NCBI RefSeq assembly: GCF_028389875.1
Contig: NC_084687.1
Coordinates: forward strand, 2,764,157 to 2,828,156
From: Rhea pennata
Taxonomy: Eukaryota > Chordata > Aves > Rheiformes > Rheidae
Direction: 5' to 3'
DNA: 64,000 nt
Below the pieces are notes generated by a model. It did no database searches. It worked only from the letters and a program-made list of their open reading frames with translations, and had not been told where the DNA came from. Each line of letters starts with the position of its first letter. Positions within the stretch are counted from its first letter, which is position 1. Shown one piece after another: positions 31,166-42,956 of this stretch. A program made the translations under genes and the position numbers.

Positions 31166-32520
31166 CAAAATCACACGAGAGCTGGCGAAACACGAGCCGA
31201 GCCGGTGCGCTCGGAGCCCTGCGGGAGCCTTCGGCGAGAAACCGTCCCGCGGCCAAAGCGGGGAACTTTGCCGGCCCCGCGCTCCCGGCGAGCAGCAGCG
31301 GAGCCCTCCGGTCGCAGCCGCGGCCCCGGGGGGGATGCAGGTGGCCGCCTGGTCCCATCTGCTCCCCGGCAGCCGGGGCTGCGACTGCTCCTGGGTGAAT
31401 TCGCTTGAAAGCAGCTACTGGTGGTGACCAGCTGGGCGGCGTTTGGCTGCTTCTCGTTAGCAAGCCTGGCTGGCGGAGAATGATGCTCGGTGCCAAATTG
31501 CTCGGGGTTATTTTCCAGGGAAGGGTCAACTTAGTGGTGTTGGTTCAGGGGCTTTTTCCAGGGCTCGGTGCTACCCGCAGGGGACGCAGCCTGGGATGAG
31601 AAACCTTTAGCCCTGCAACACCTTCGCCCCCTCGCACACCCCGGGCTCGGCCGCGGCTGATCCAACGGCAGCGCGGCGTGTGAAAAAAATTAAGACCGGA
31701 GCGTGGAAGCAGCAGCGCTTTCCAGCGCCGCGGCCCGCTCCCGGGAGCCTGGCGCGGAGGCGGCGCGACGCGGTTCTCATTCCTGCGCCGGCGTTTATTA
31801 GCTTTTCCTTCCGTCGTGCTGCGTCGCCTTCGTTCGCGGCACGGTCGTCCCCCCGGGGTGGAGCGGGTCGGCGCGGTTTGCTTCTCGCGCTCGCTGTCGC
31901 CTCCCTCCTGCTCTTCTGTTTTTTGGACAGTTCACAAATAGGTGGCTCCGGCTCCCTGGCAGCCCGCGGCCCCGGCACAGAATGGCCAACAGGTGAGGGC
32001 ACTGGGGCTGGCTTTCCTGAGAGCTCTACTAACTGGCGCCGATTTCTTTTAAAGATCATTTTGCCCGTGTTTCTCGATGCTGCCTGGCATTTACCTGCTC
32101 TTGCGCACAGGATACTTTGCGGAGCTGCCATGCTGCCCTTGGAGGAGCTGGGAGGCTCGGGGCCGGGCTTGCCGGAGCTCTCGGACGTGGCGCCGTGCCT
32201 GTTAGGAGTTTAATTCGGCCGCTCGGCTGCCTCGCGAGCGTGGTGCCACGTGCATGCTCCGCTCTTGCGGAGGGGCTGGGGCTGGAGATGCCCAGCTGGG
32301 AAGAGACAAGTCCAAGGGAAAACGTTGCCTGGGGCTAAGCTGGTCTCCCACGTCGTCGCAGCTCCTCTCTGCTGAGCGTGACACTGTGGCCAAGTTAGAG
32401 CAGTGCCCGTCGCCTCGGTCGCCCTGCCTAAAATAAGATTAATGTCTCTGGTTTTTGCATTAGATGAGAAACAACAGCTATTGTAAGAGGCGTCTGGGCC
32501 TCCCCGGTGCAGCAATGCAG
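31166..32520. other. CpG-dense stretch downstream of the CRE/TATA site
   Basis: Two CpG-dense blocks (about 31190-31380 and 31640-31990). A consensus donor CAACAG/GTGAGG occurs at 31988-31994, so a non-coding plus-strand exon is possible. The frame through it includes a hydrophobic stretch but resembles no family I know. Confidence 0.3.
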
Positions 32521-32524
32521 CAGA

Positions 32525-32650
32525 GGATGGAGGTTCTGGGCTGGAATCCCAGCTGCGACGCTGCTCCACCTCCAGCCTTGGTGAGTCCCTCGGACTTTCT
32601 CCCTCGGGGTCTGCACGTTTGATGCAGCGCGTTGGGATCCCTGGCTGGAA
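32525..32650 (-). repeat. MIR-like SINE fragment
   Basis: It reads ggttctgggctggaatccca, then ccttggtgagtccctcggac and tttctccctc. This is the reverse-strand MIR order (ggttcaaatccca, ccttgggcaagtcactt, tctctgtgcctc). Confidence 0.6.
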
Positions 32651-32749
32651 AATGCTACGTAAGAGCTGCAAATTCCTCGACCCTGAGTCAGGATGGTCTC
32701 TCCTTTCCCAGGCTCTGTCCCTTCCCCTCTGCATTGGCAGCGCCTGGAA

Positions 32750-32960
32750 TAAACCGTGACAGAAAGTGGCTTTGCAGGCAAATACACATTTAGAAACCGG
32801 AGGGCATTATCCCCTTAGATTATTGTCACTTGAATATAGGTCAGCTTGACAGCTTACGTGGAAAATTGTCCTCTGAACGTACTGACAGTGCCACTGTCGC
32901 TTGCCCTGTTAATCTGCTGCTGTTTGCACCCTGCCTGGGGGCAGGCTGAGGCTTAGGAGC
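32750..32960. promoter_or_regulatory. Candidate conserved non-coding element
   Basis: Unique AT-richer sequence (cattatccccttagattattgtcacttg and tgttaatctgctgctg) in a GC-rich region, with no repeat similarity. Confidence 0.25.
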
Positions 32961-35900
32961 CCGTCTACCACCAGCAGGCGAAGCATTAAGGGAATAAATC
33001 ACTAGGGCAGTTGTCTCTTCCCAAAGCTACAGGGAGGAAGGTGCTTCCTGAGGCCAGGAGGGCTTTAGAGGTGGGTGGGTAGGAGGGGGAAGTAAATAGG
33101 AATCTCCATGCTGGCAGGACCCTCGTGATGCTTCAGAGCATGGGGGACAAGGCTGGGAGGGATTCGCTCCTCCCTGCAGACGTCCGCCTGTGCTCATCGG
33201 TCTCTCCCGCGCTTCTCATAGCGATGTCCATGCATTCCTGCAGGTCCTCCTGCCTGGCTGCAGTTATTCCTACCCTGGCAGACCATGCCGGAAAAGCAGC
33301 CTCTCCAGGTGCCTTTCTGGGGAGGACTGGCTGTTGCTGCACCATCCCAACCGCCTGTTGGTATTTTTCCTGCCCTGAATTAGCCCCTTCCATCCTTTAA
33401 AAAGGCTCAGGGGTGCCTCCCCCATGCCCGGCCCCCCTCCCCTGGGCTGGCTGCCGGTAGCTATGAATGAAGGGCTGGTGGCCCTGTGATGCCATCACCA
33501 TGGTGACAGATGGCAGCCGAAAATGCAGGAGATCAGGGTCACATGAGAGCAGCGGTAAACTCAGGCAGTTATTTATAGGCTGCTGCTTGAGCATTTATGG
33601 AAATGCGTCTATCTTCGACTGTGGTATCAGCCCTTTGCTGGATCTCCAGGGCATTGCTCTTCCGGGAGAGACATTACTCATGCCCACGCTCCGCATGAAT
33701 CCAGACTGTTCCTACAGCCCTGTGGTGGCTGCTTGGGCTGGCATCGGAAAAGTACAGGGCTCTCTGATTTTCTGTATCTGAGCCCGAGTCTCTGGAGCAG
33801 CTCCTGTTGTCTCTATGGGTGAGAAAAATGCAGCAGTCTCCTAAGTGTCTTGCGTTTCCCTCTGGCATCTTCATTTCCCTTTGGCCTACCAAAGGGAAAT
33901 CTTTAAATCTGTAGGGGAGAGGAGGCTAAAAGAACCGCTTATCTTCTGAAATTGTATAGGGGATTTAACAATGTGTACTGTGTTTGACTCAAGGTGTTGT
34001 AAAGTCAGTCATGACCCTGGAATTCCTCCTTCTCCGGCTTGAGCAGACTCAGCCCTGCATCACACTGAGATGTGCAGGATCAGGAGAGCTGGATGGCAAG
34101 TTCAGACCCTTTTAGTAAGGTCACTTGATCCTCCTCTGCTTTCTCTCTGGGTACATGGAGAGCTTTAGCTGATGGTGTTTGCAGCCAGCTGGCTCCACAG
34201 CTCCCCCTTCCAGCCCTCCCAAGCAAAGGTGGCATCAGAGGCAGTGCCTGGCTGCGGTAAAAATTTGTTTTTAGCAATTAGGAAGTTGCTCTCATGCCTG
34301 CAGACAGCAATGACTCTTCTCCCATTGCTGGTCTCTTCCCAGCAAGTCAGACAAGCTGCTGACACTGCTCTGCACAGGAGGGGGCCATCACCTTGCCAGG
34401 TTCCAAAGCGGGAGCATCCACCTTGAGCCTAGCTTGTGCTGACCCAGCGCAGGATGGAATTGCTCCTGGATGTACTGTAATGCCTCCTGGCTCCTTTTCC
34501 TCCTGGTTTTGTCTCAGATCACAAGAGATCACCATGTCCTGGGCAGAAGAGTGGGAGAGGAGAAAGGACGTCCTGGCAGCGGGCCCTTGGCTCTGGTGGA
34601 GTTACACCAGGCACTGTGCTGGCTGGACATGTTGCTGTCTCACAGCTCATTAGTACCTGTCCAGGGCACTTGATCCATGTCTGGAGATTGTGGTTGGCTC
34701 CTGTGGAGCTCGGCGGGCCTGGGCAGTGCCAGAGGGCTCTGGCTGGCCACGTCAGGCAGGACTGTGCTGATGGTGCCTATCCTAGGACCCTGCTGAGGTT
34801 GGGTCCCTTTGATTTTGGGATTTCCTACTAAGTGGAGAGGGCCAAAAAGCCAGTAGCGCTGCAGGAGGGAGCTCCTCTGGGAGCTGTGCTCCAGTCAAGG
34901 TGTAAAAACTCCCCCCTGTGATGGCTCAAAGTCTTGCCTTTCCTCCTCAGCTGGGACATTGTGTTCCTGGCCACTGTGTAGCCATTTCCTTGCTTCTCCT
35001 GTGAATCAGAAGGTGTGATGAACGTGAAGGAGTGTGACAAGATGGCATTTCTAAAGCATAAAAGGATCAAGGCTTTGGGGAGGCCATGAGAGCTGTCTTT
35101 GCCTGCTGCCATTCTTTGTCTCTTTGGGATCAGAGTCGCTGCAAAGTGAAGGACACCTGCCAGGCTTTGATGCAGCCACAAAGATCCAGCAGTCACTGGC
35201 CCCTCTCCAGGCCTCGCTGCTGCATGTGGGGACAGGTGAGCACCCCAGATCTGCATCTCATCACGCTGCTCAACTGAAATGAAGGTCAGAAGTCTTGTTC
35301 CTGCCTGGAAAGCAAACAGAAGCACAGAGCACGGACGTAACGTTCCCTTCCTGTGAGGCAGTGCTTTATATAACATCTGAGGAGACGTGCGTGGTGTGTC
35401 TCTCCTCCAGGTTGGCTCATATCAGCGCAACTCCTTTGACTTCAGCATGGCATTTGTCCCCCCTACACACACTAAGGTGTATCAGCCCTAGTGAGATCTG
35501 GAGAAACATTGCAATAAAGCAAACAGAGGCTGGAAACCTTCGCCTGCAAAACAGTAGCAGTAGGAAAACACGAGCAAGGCATATGCACCATCTTCCCCTT
35601 TGCAGCCCTTTAAAGCTGTGTTAAGCAGCCTTATTCCTGCCTGACTTGGGGATGGGATGGATAAAGGATCAGATCTAGGGAATACAGCCTCATTTCTCCT
35701 AGGGAGAAGAGAAAAGATAGTGACTGTTGCTTTTGTGCTTGGGCTCTAGGTCTCCGTGTAAGTGCTGGCTGAACTCACAGGTACCTACTAGAATTGATCC
35801 TTTTGTACCTAATGAGATGGAAAGAGGAATGCATCCAAAGTCCATAAATCTGGATAAACATTGAAGTCCAGGAGTTGGAAGAAGTGTGATTTGGGGCTTG

Positions 35901-36050
35901 AGGCCTGAGTCACCCATGGCTTGTCTCTTCCAGATGCACCTTTCCTCCTGATGTGCTTTCTCACAGGCTTCAGGTGACCCAGGTGCTGGCCACTGCTACC
36001 AGCACCCCAGGCACCAGCAGCACCCCAATCAGAGGAGAAACGTTTGGGGG
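32961..36050. other. Intergenic stretch
   Basis: No coding exon recognised. Contains the palindrome TCACCATGGTGA (33495-33506) and the short hairpin at 33873-33900. Confidence 0.55.
33873..33900. repeat. Perfect 12-bp inverted repeat
   Basis: ATTTCCCTTTGG and CCAAAGGGAAAT flank a 4-nt loop (ccta). Confidence 0.9.
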
Positions 36051-36054
36051 CTGC

Positions 36055-36400
36055 ACTGTTAGGTTTGAGTGGGCTAAATACACATCTTTAGGACTTGTAG
36101 AATTAACCAACTCCATCAGGCATTGAGCTAGCAATTAACTTCTTTGAAAACTCCTTCTCCTCACCAGTAAATCATAACATCCCCCCTGGCTTTCTTGATT
36201 AACTCAATTAGCTGCTTTTTGAGGGCAAGACACACTACACAGCACTGAGTAAAAGGGGAGGGCTGATCTCTACAGGTGTGCCTGGGCTTTCTGTTAAACA
36301 CACCACAGCAACTGTATCAAAGCAGCCTAAATAGCTGTGTGATAAATTAATCCTGTATAAGAAGCTGGATTTGGAGTTTGCTTGCCTGGGAGGTCTCGTG
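36055..36400. promoter_or_regulatory. Candidate conserved non-coding element upstream of SLC6A17
   Basis: An AT-rich, repeat-free stretch with many homeodomain-type cores (agaattaacc, agcaattaac, ttgattaactcaattagc and gataaattaatcc), about 1 kb upstream of the putative SLC6A17 first exon. Confidence 0.35.
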
Positions 36401-37213
36401 TCAGGGGGTTTGTGTTTATTTCCCTCTTCCTCCTAATAAAATACCCAGTGTCACTATATCCCATCATATCCTGCAGGGGGGGAATCAAACCCCTGAGTGG
36501 GGCCCTTCCGCATGCAGAATGTCACCATTGGCATTAAAGGTGGGCTAAGAAGTGCTACTAGCTCACCTTCTGAATTTGGCTTATACCATTAGCTTAGCCT
36601 TACTTGAACCTATGCTGCTCCTGTGCTGAGCTCTGGCACTGAAGGGAACTAGCTTGACTGGAGATGTGGTGTCCTGAGAGTCCAGAGATGGGCCTGGGTC
36701 TAGGGTCCCTGAATGTCACTGGCTTGAAGGGAAGACTCTGGATTTGCACGCAGTTTTTGAGGGGCAGAATTCAGGTCCTGACCTAGCTCCTTCTTAATGA
36801 CATGGTTTGAAATGAAGCGATGCCTTCAGTGTACCAAGCTATCCTTGGAGGAGAGGGGTGATCAAAACCCAGCTCCCACCACTACGCAGTTCCTGCAGCT
36901 CAAAGCACTCCCCTTCCCCAGGGCAGAGATGCCAGGGCGGCCAGCAGGGCACCTCTCAGGGCTGCCCCTTGGTGGCGATGGGGCATTATAGGACTCTCCT
37001 GCCTTTTCCCACATCACTAAGGGCAGGTGGGCAAGGGTGAACCTGCCCTGCCAGGATCCACCGCTATTTTTTTTAATCCAAAAACCCACAGTGTGGCAAA
37101 GCCCACTTAACCCCCCCAATCTGGGTTGGGGGGGGGGACGACGACAGCCACCCCCCGGCACCCCGGCTTTGACGTGCAGCCCCGGTGACTCAAGCCTGCG
37201 TCAGGGGCTGCGT

Positions 37214-37292
37214 GTCCCTTTCTTCTTTCTCTCACTCTCCTTTTTTTTTTTCCTTTCATTTTCTTTCTTTCTTTTTTTCTTTTTTTTTTTTT
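37214..37292 (+). repeat. Polypyrimidine tract
   Basis: About 80 bases of T/C with very few purines, immediately upstream of the CpG-rich putative SLC6A17 exon 1. Confidence 0.9.
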
Positions 37293-37648
37293 GAGGCGAG
37301 CAGAGTTGCCTCCCCTCCGGCAGCGAGGGGGAGCGGGGCCGAGCCGAGCCGAGCCGAGCGCGCATCCGCTGAGCGGTGGGCGCGGAAAGCGGCCGCCCGG
37401 CGCGCCGGGAGCGGCTTCTCCGCGGCTGGGGGCGCGGGGCGGAGGAGCCCGGCCGCTGCCCGGCTCCGCAGAGCATCGGCTCCCGCTTCACCTTCCCCGC
37501 CGGCACCTGGTCAATTTCTGCTGGGAATTTGGTCAGTTTCATCCCCCGGAGCCTGGTCAGTTTCTCCCTCCCGCTCCCCGGGAGCTGGTCAGTTTCTCCC
37601 CACCACCCGCCAGAGCCGCGGGAGCCGGAGCCGCCGCCGGAGCGCAGA
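37293..37648 (+). other. SLC6A17: Putative SLC6A17 non-coding exon 1 and CpG-island promoter
   Basis: A CpG-dense block on the coding strand side of SLC6A17, ending in a good donor (cgcagag/gtaagg at 37649). I recall that the human gene has a non-coding first exon and long first intron. It contains a short gccga tandem repeat (37338-37358) and four imperfect copies of TGGTCAGTTTCT (37508, 37530, 37554 and 37586). The start of transcription cannot be fixed. Confidence 0.5.
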
Positions 37649-37825
37649 GGTAAGGCTGCCCCCCTCCTTCTGCTTCCCCCCAGCAGCGGTCTCCGCTCCC
37701 GAGGGTCTCCTGCCACGCCGGGTCCTGCCTGCTTGATTTACCCCCTCCTCATCGTTCCCTCAATCCTGCTGTCGAGGCCTTTTCCTGGGAAGGGAGGAGC
37801 AGGGCTAAGCTGGGAAGTGGAGTTC

Positions 37826-37861
37826 TTTTTTTTTTTTTTTTTTTTTTTTGGGGGGGGGGGG
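37826..37861. repeat. T-run followed by G-run
   Basis: About 24 T then 12 G. Such junctions are prone to length variation and assembly error. Confidence 0.9.
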
Positions 37862-39099
37862 AGTCACCTGAAGCCCAGAGGCATCAGATGTGGCCCTAAG
37901 GTGGGTGTCATCACGGTCTGGGGGGAGCTTTCAGAGCCAGCAAATGGCTCTGGCCACTCCGGAGAGGCCAAGAGTAACCCTGGAGGGTGGCTCAGGGTTG
38001 ACAGGGGGCTCATCCCCTCCGAGCAGCTGCCCAAGGATGGTGGAAATGCAGCTTCCAGGTTGACCTTGACAATAACATTGGGAGAGGAGAAAGCACTTAG
38101 CTGCAATGAATATTTAATTTTTGGCCCCCGAGGTGTTGGGGGTTTATTTATTTTAATTTCTTCCCCCCCCACTTCCTAAATGTGGATGGCTGATTTCTGA
38201 GGCACAAAAAATGAAGGTCGGTTCCTGGTTTTGTGCCGTTCACAGTGTTTGATGTGGAGATTCCTTATTCTCTGCTGTGCATTTATTGCTTTGCCGGATG
38301 TACCCAAAGGTGTGTGTTCCCTCCAGACCTGCTCTTGGGTTGGTATCTTATCCAGGTGCAGATCTGCATTGCTCCAGTGAATTGAGGCTTAGACCAGCTA
38401 AGAAATCTGGCCCCAGATCTTTATAAAGGACCTAAAGTGTGAATTTGTTCTGATTCTTGGATCTTGCTTTGCATCTGAGGCACCTGAGGTTTGAATTCAT
38501 CGGGAGCTGATGTAACTACTGCTGGTTGTAGTAGGAAAAAACTAAACACCACAGCAACTGAGTGATTCTCAGGAGGACCCAGAGTTTCTTGTGAAATGTC
38601 ATTCCAGAGGTGCTGTGAATAGGTCAGGGAACCTGGATGGTGATTTGTCTGCAATTTAGCTGGTTCAAAGGGAAATAAAATTTGGGTTTGATCTTTTGTC
38701 CTCCAGGATAAACTGGAGACAGCTCCACTGAAATCAATAGAAATGAAAGCTTTTGGGTTAAATCTGGAGTGATTCTAATGCCACTTCAGGCTTGCACAGA
38801 GTGGAGAATCTGGAGTTACCCTAGAACCAAGTCAGATGGGAGTCATGAGGATCAAATTCACCCTAGATGCTGACCTGCGCAAATCCAGACTAAATGGCTG
38901 CCTTTGGTGAAGATGCTCTGATTTACCCTGTCCTGGGCTGTGTGTGAACTTGTTTGTTTAGAAATGAAGAAGCTTCATGAACTGCAATAGGGGAAGGCAG
39001 AGTCTGTAGTGGAATTTGGACTCTGCCCATTTGCTGACTTCTAGGATAAACCTGGCCTGCTTTTGGGTTCAGTCACTAGCTGTCAATCAGTGTGGGTGA

Positions 39100-39420
39100 G
39101 TTAAGAGGAGTCATTCAGAGCCGACTGGAAAAGATCATCTTGTGAATATAACAGAGCCCCGAAGGGATCATATGATGGTTGGTTTAGATACAGTGTCACA
39201 TTGTTGCAGCTGATGTATGTTTTCATGATACTAAATGAGACAAGAAAGAAGACCAAATTGGATGAATCAACGGGATCATCCAGCTGTTATGTCTGCCTCA
39301 CTACCTGTCTGCAAAATTGCCCTTTCCGCATGTCTGAAGGCGTCTCTGGTATCCATTGAAGAAAACAGTTGCTGTTCTAATAACACAACCTAGCATCATT
39401 AGCACAAATCCGTGGTTGGG
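39100..39420. promoter_or_regulatory. Candidate conserved non-coding element in intron 1
   Basis: An AT-richer unique stretch with gatcatatgatggttggtttag, gttttcatgatactaaatg and ctagcatcattagcac. No repeats. Confidence 0.25.
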
Positions 39421-40799
39421 GCCCTGGGGAAAGGCACCCACCTCTGGGGTGGAGCAGCTGGTGTGTGGTGGAGGTGGCTGTGTTAGCCACTCCTCTGCTT
39501 GCCTTTAAAGGAGCCAGGGATTATTTATAACATCTGTGCAATCTTGCTATTGAAAGCCACGCTGGGTAGGTGTAAGACAGAAGCAGAGGCAGGTCTGATT
39601 CATCAGTGAATGTGAATTGCTTCTGTGTCATGATGCTAAAGTGGTCCTAGACGTTTGGACAGGAAGGATGAGGCTCTAAGCACCCAGCTCCTCTGGGAGG
39701 GAAATGCTTCTTACACGCAACCGCGGTGCTCCCAGAGGGGTGCTGGGGCCTTGAGCCTTGTTTCCAGTGAGGCTCCTTGCGAGTCCCTTGTCCTCCGACA
39801 CCTCCATGCTGTCCCATCTGCTCCCGTCAGCCCTGTCCAAAGGTTGCATGTCTCCGTACGCCGGTGTACGAAAGCGAGTGTGCTGGTACCCCGCGATGCG
39901 GGCCTGCGTGAGCATCTCGGCTGGTCTGACTGAGTCACCACGTGTCAGCTCTGCAGGGCAGGGAGAGCCTGGCACTAATTAGCAGGGATTGTTTGAAGGA
40001 AGGGGAGAGAGGGAACAACTCTAATGAGCCCAGATGGTAAACACCTTCCCCGTGGAGCCAGAGAGGATGAGCAGGGAGGAGGAAGATCAGATCTGGAGCT
40101 CTAAGTCTCTCGGGTTGTAAGCAAGCCCCAGCACTGAATAGCTCTTAAAATGGATGCATCTCGGGCTGGCCTCTCCTTGTGCAAGGGAAGATTGCATGAA
40201 GGAGGCGGCAGGAAGGCCCAAGGAGCAGGGCTGAGGGGGGATCAGAGCTGAGACATTTCTGCATGGGGCAAAAGTCTCTTCTGGGGGCTTTGTAGCAGAG
40301 TTTGGATGCTTCTTGGAGGGTTCCTCCCTTGGCTTTTTGCCGCTTGTTGGAATACTCTGCTGCAGGGCTCTGAATTTTCTCAATGTGATACTTCGCAAAG
40401 GATCTAGTCTGCAAGTGCAGTCCCTCCCACAGCCCTGCTCTCGGGTGGGAGCTCGTCCCTGACTGTGGGGGAACCGCACAGGGCCAGGAGCTGATTTTTC
40501 TCATGATTTGGTGTCTGAGGTGAGACGTGCATCCAGGGCCCCTTCCCTTTGCTGCTGGGCTTTGCAGCGCAGAGCGGGGAGATGGCAGACACCCACCTCC
40601 TTCGCTGTGCCTCTCCTTTCCGGGCTCTCCCAAAGGCTTCTCGGATGACCTTGGATCCGTCCCTGTCTCTTTGTGTTTCAGGTTTCCCCATCTGCACCAA
40701 GCAGCCCTGCCCTGGCTCTGAGGTCTCCCACGGAGGTAACTGTGAGCTGATGCTCAGATCTCCCAGCCCAAGTCAAACAGTGACCTTCCTCCTCTTGAA

Positions 40800-40905
40800 A
40801 GCCCTCTGTGGCCCTGGACTCCTTGCTCTAACCTTCAGCAAGTCCTCACCTTTCTGGGGCCTCAGCTTTCCCCCTGAGCAGTGCAAGGAGGGAGCCTGTC
40901 AGTCA
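40800..40905 (-). repeat. MIR-like SINE fragment
   Basis: It reads ctctgtggccctggac, cagcaagtcctcacctttct and gggcctcagctttcccc, the reverse-strand MIR order with typical old divergence. Confidence 0.55.
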
Positions 40906-42862
40906 TTTATTGCCTCCAAATCCTGGCTTTGTGGGGAGCAAAGGAAAGGCCCTTTGGGATCATTGGGAGTTTTGGGCTCTGCATATCCATGCTTTGAAAT
41001 CATCCCAGAAAGGCTGCTGGAGAGAGCTGCTGGGCAGGGGCCAGCAGAGAGGCCCTGTGATTTATTCTGGATTCACCCAATCCCACTTTTTTTTTTCTTT
41101 TTTCCTCCACCCACCTTAGTTTCTCCATGGTGGACCCAAACAAGGTATAAGTGTAGCATTTGGATGTGGGACCTGATCTGTCCCTGTGTGAGAAGAAAGC
41201 TCCTGCTGTGCTCATCCTCTGCACCCAGAGTTTGAATCTGCTTCTGGGGGCTGCTCCCCTTAGAGGCTGCTGGAAATCCACGTCTCCTCCCAGCCCGCAT
41301 CTGCGCTGCCAGGCCCAGACCTAGCTGAAAGCTTTGCTGACACACTTCCAGCCTGTTTTATTACTCCCCAGCCACCTTATTTAGAAAGTAAAGATGGGCC
41401 AAGGCAGGGTACGCAGCTCAGAGACCGCCCTCCACGTTGGCTGGGCAGCGGGGACGCTGGGGACGTGTCACTTGGTGCAAATGGGAGCCTCGGGCTCAGC
41501 CTGTGAGTCCTGCAGAGGAGCAGAGCTCTGGGGGCTGCGGTCACTTTGCCAGGTCCCTTAATGGACCAATTACCAAGGCAGCCACTGGGGACCCTTAAAG
41601 TGGGAACATTATTTAAGGTGATGCTCAGGGTGGGAGATGAAAGAGATAACTTATCCCTGGGGACAATCCAGCGATGGTTTTGCCAACATCTCCCCTATAA
41701 CACCTGGAGGGATGTTGGGAGGTGCTCTTTGGAGGTGTCTCTAGGGATGCTGGCCCTGATCCCATGGGAGAGACCGTAGCCGTGGCAGGGGAAGGACCCC
41801 TCTCCGAGCACCCGAGAGAGCAGCATCCACAGGGCTTTACCTGGGGAACGTGGTGTCACCAAGACTCCTCCTTTCCAAGAGCTCAAATGAGGTTATCACA
41901 GGGCATGGGCTCCGAAAGGCCCTAATCTTTCTTCTAACGGGAGAGAAAAATGCACATTTAAGAAAATTAAGGTCATGGGGGGCTATGTAAACAAGCCGAA
42001 TCTCCATCTGGCAGTGACGAGGGTTTGCTATCTCTATCCATCCCAGAAAAGCTCCTGGTTGTCAGCTGATCTGACTAGTCTTTCTCACAGGTTCGTTATT
42101 ATTTTGAGGCAGGGGAATTTTTGAACAAATTCCCTTTCAATCAAAAAAATGGATGGAAATACCTTTCTCATAGATTTGGAGTACGCTTTGCAATTTGTGC
42201 GTGCGGGGAGGAGGATTAGGCCTTGGGACTGAGGCACTGAGGACCCTTCTGTGGTTTTTCCCTGCTCTGCTTCGCTTTGGACCCGTGTCCTGTTCGGAGG
42301 GCTCTTCCACAGAGAGGAAGGCTCGTCTCTCTGCTCTTTCACCCTCCCCTCTTCTTCCAGCGTCATCTCACCCCAATGCTGCCAGATCCCTTGCCGCAGA
42401 CAAGCTCCTCTCGTGCTCCCTCAAATCCTTTGGGAACTGCAGGGCTCCTACATGACCACATCAGCATCCTGCGTCATGGGATGCTGAGGTCTCGTGGCTT
42501 GGCCGGCAGACCCTAATTCCCTTCGGCTCTATCCCTAACGGGAGGAGAGATGCTGACACCGCGGCTGAGTCCTCCTGGTGGTCTGAGTCACCCTCAGAAG
42601 GAGCTTCAGTGTTCGCTGAGCCGCGAGCGTTTCAACGGAGCACCCAAATTCAAGGTCTGTGCTCATCCTCCGCAGGGCCTGAGCTAAAACTGGTGGAAAC
42701 CCCAGCAATTTCCTGGCTGCGGGATCAGGACCTTGGCTAGCATCCCTGCCCTGCCGGCTCGGTGCTGAGGATGCTCCGACCACGGGCAGCCGCTTGCTGG
42801 TGATTGCTGCTGTCGAGCCGTGAGCTGTTTATGTGAATGGGCTGCTGTTAGGAAATTAAACA

Positions 42863-42924
42863 TTGCTGGATCGGGCTCGAAAGAATAATTCAAACGGCTT
42901 CTCCGAAGGAGCCTGATCCAGCAA
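42863..42924. repeat. 16-bp near-perfect inverted repeat (stem-loop)
   Basis: TTGCTGGATCGGGCTC (42863-42878) and GAGCCTGATCCAGCAA (42909-42924) pair at 15 of 16 positions; the exception would be a G:U pair in plus-strand RNA. The loop is 30 nt. Confidence 0.88.
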
Positions 42925-42943
42925 AGTGCATGGAGCCGGCACG

Positions 42944-42956
42944 GTTGCCTGGCAAC
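42944..42956. promoter_or_regulatory. RFX-type X-box palindrome
   Basis: GTTGCCTGGCAAC fits the X-box consensus (two half-sites GTTGCC and GGCAAC around one base). Confidence 0.6.

Noticed and set aside
31680..32213. Frame with hydrophobic stretch LLLALAVASLLLFCF
   Set aside because: Tempting as a membrane protein, but the flanks are CpG-rich random-like sequence and an antisense frame is as long. Kept only as a possible non-coding exon.
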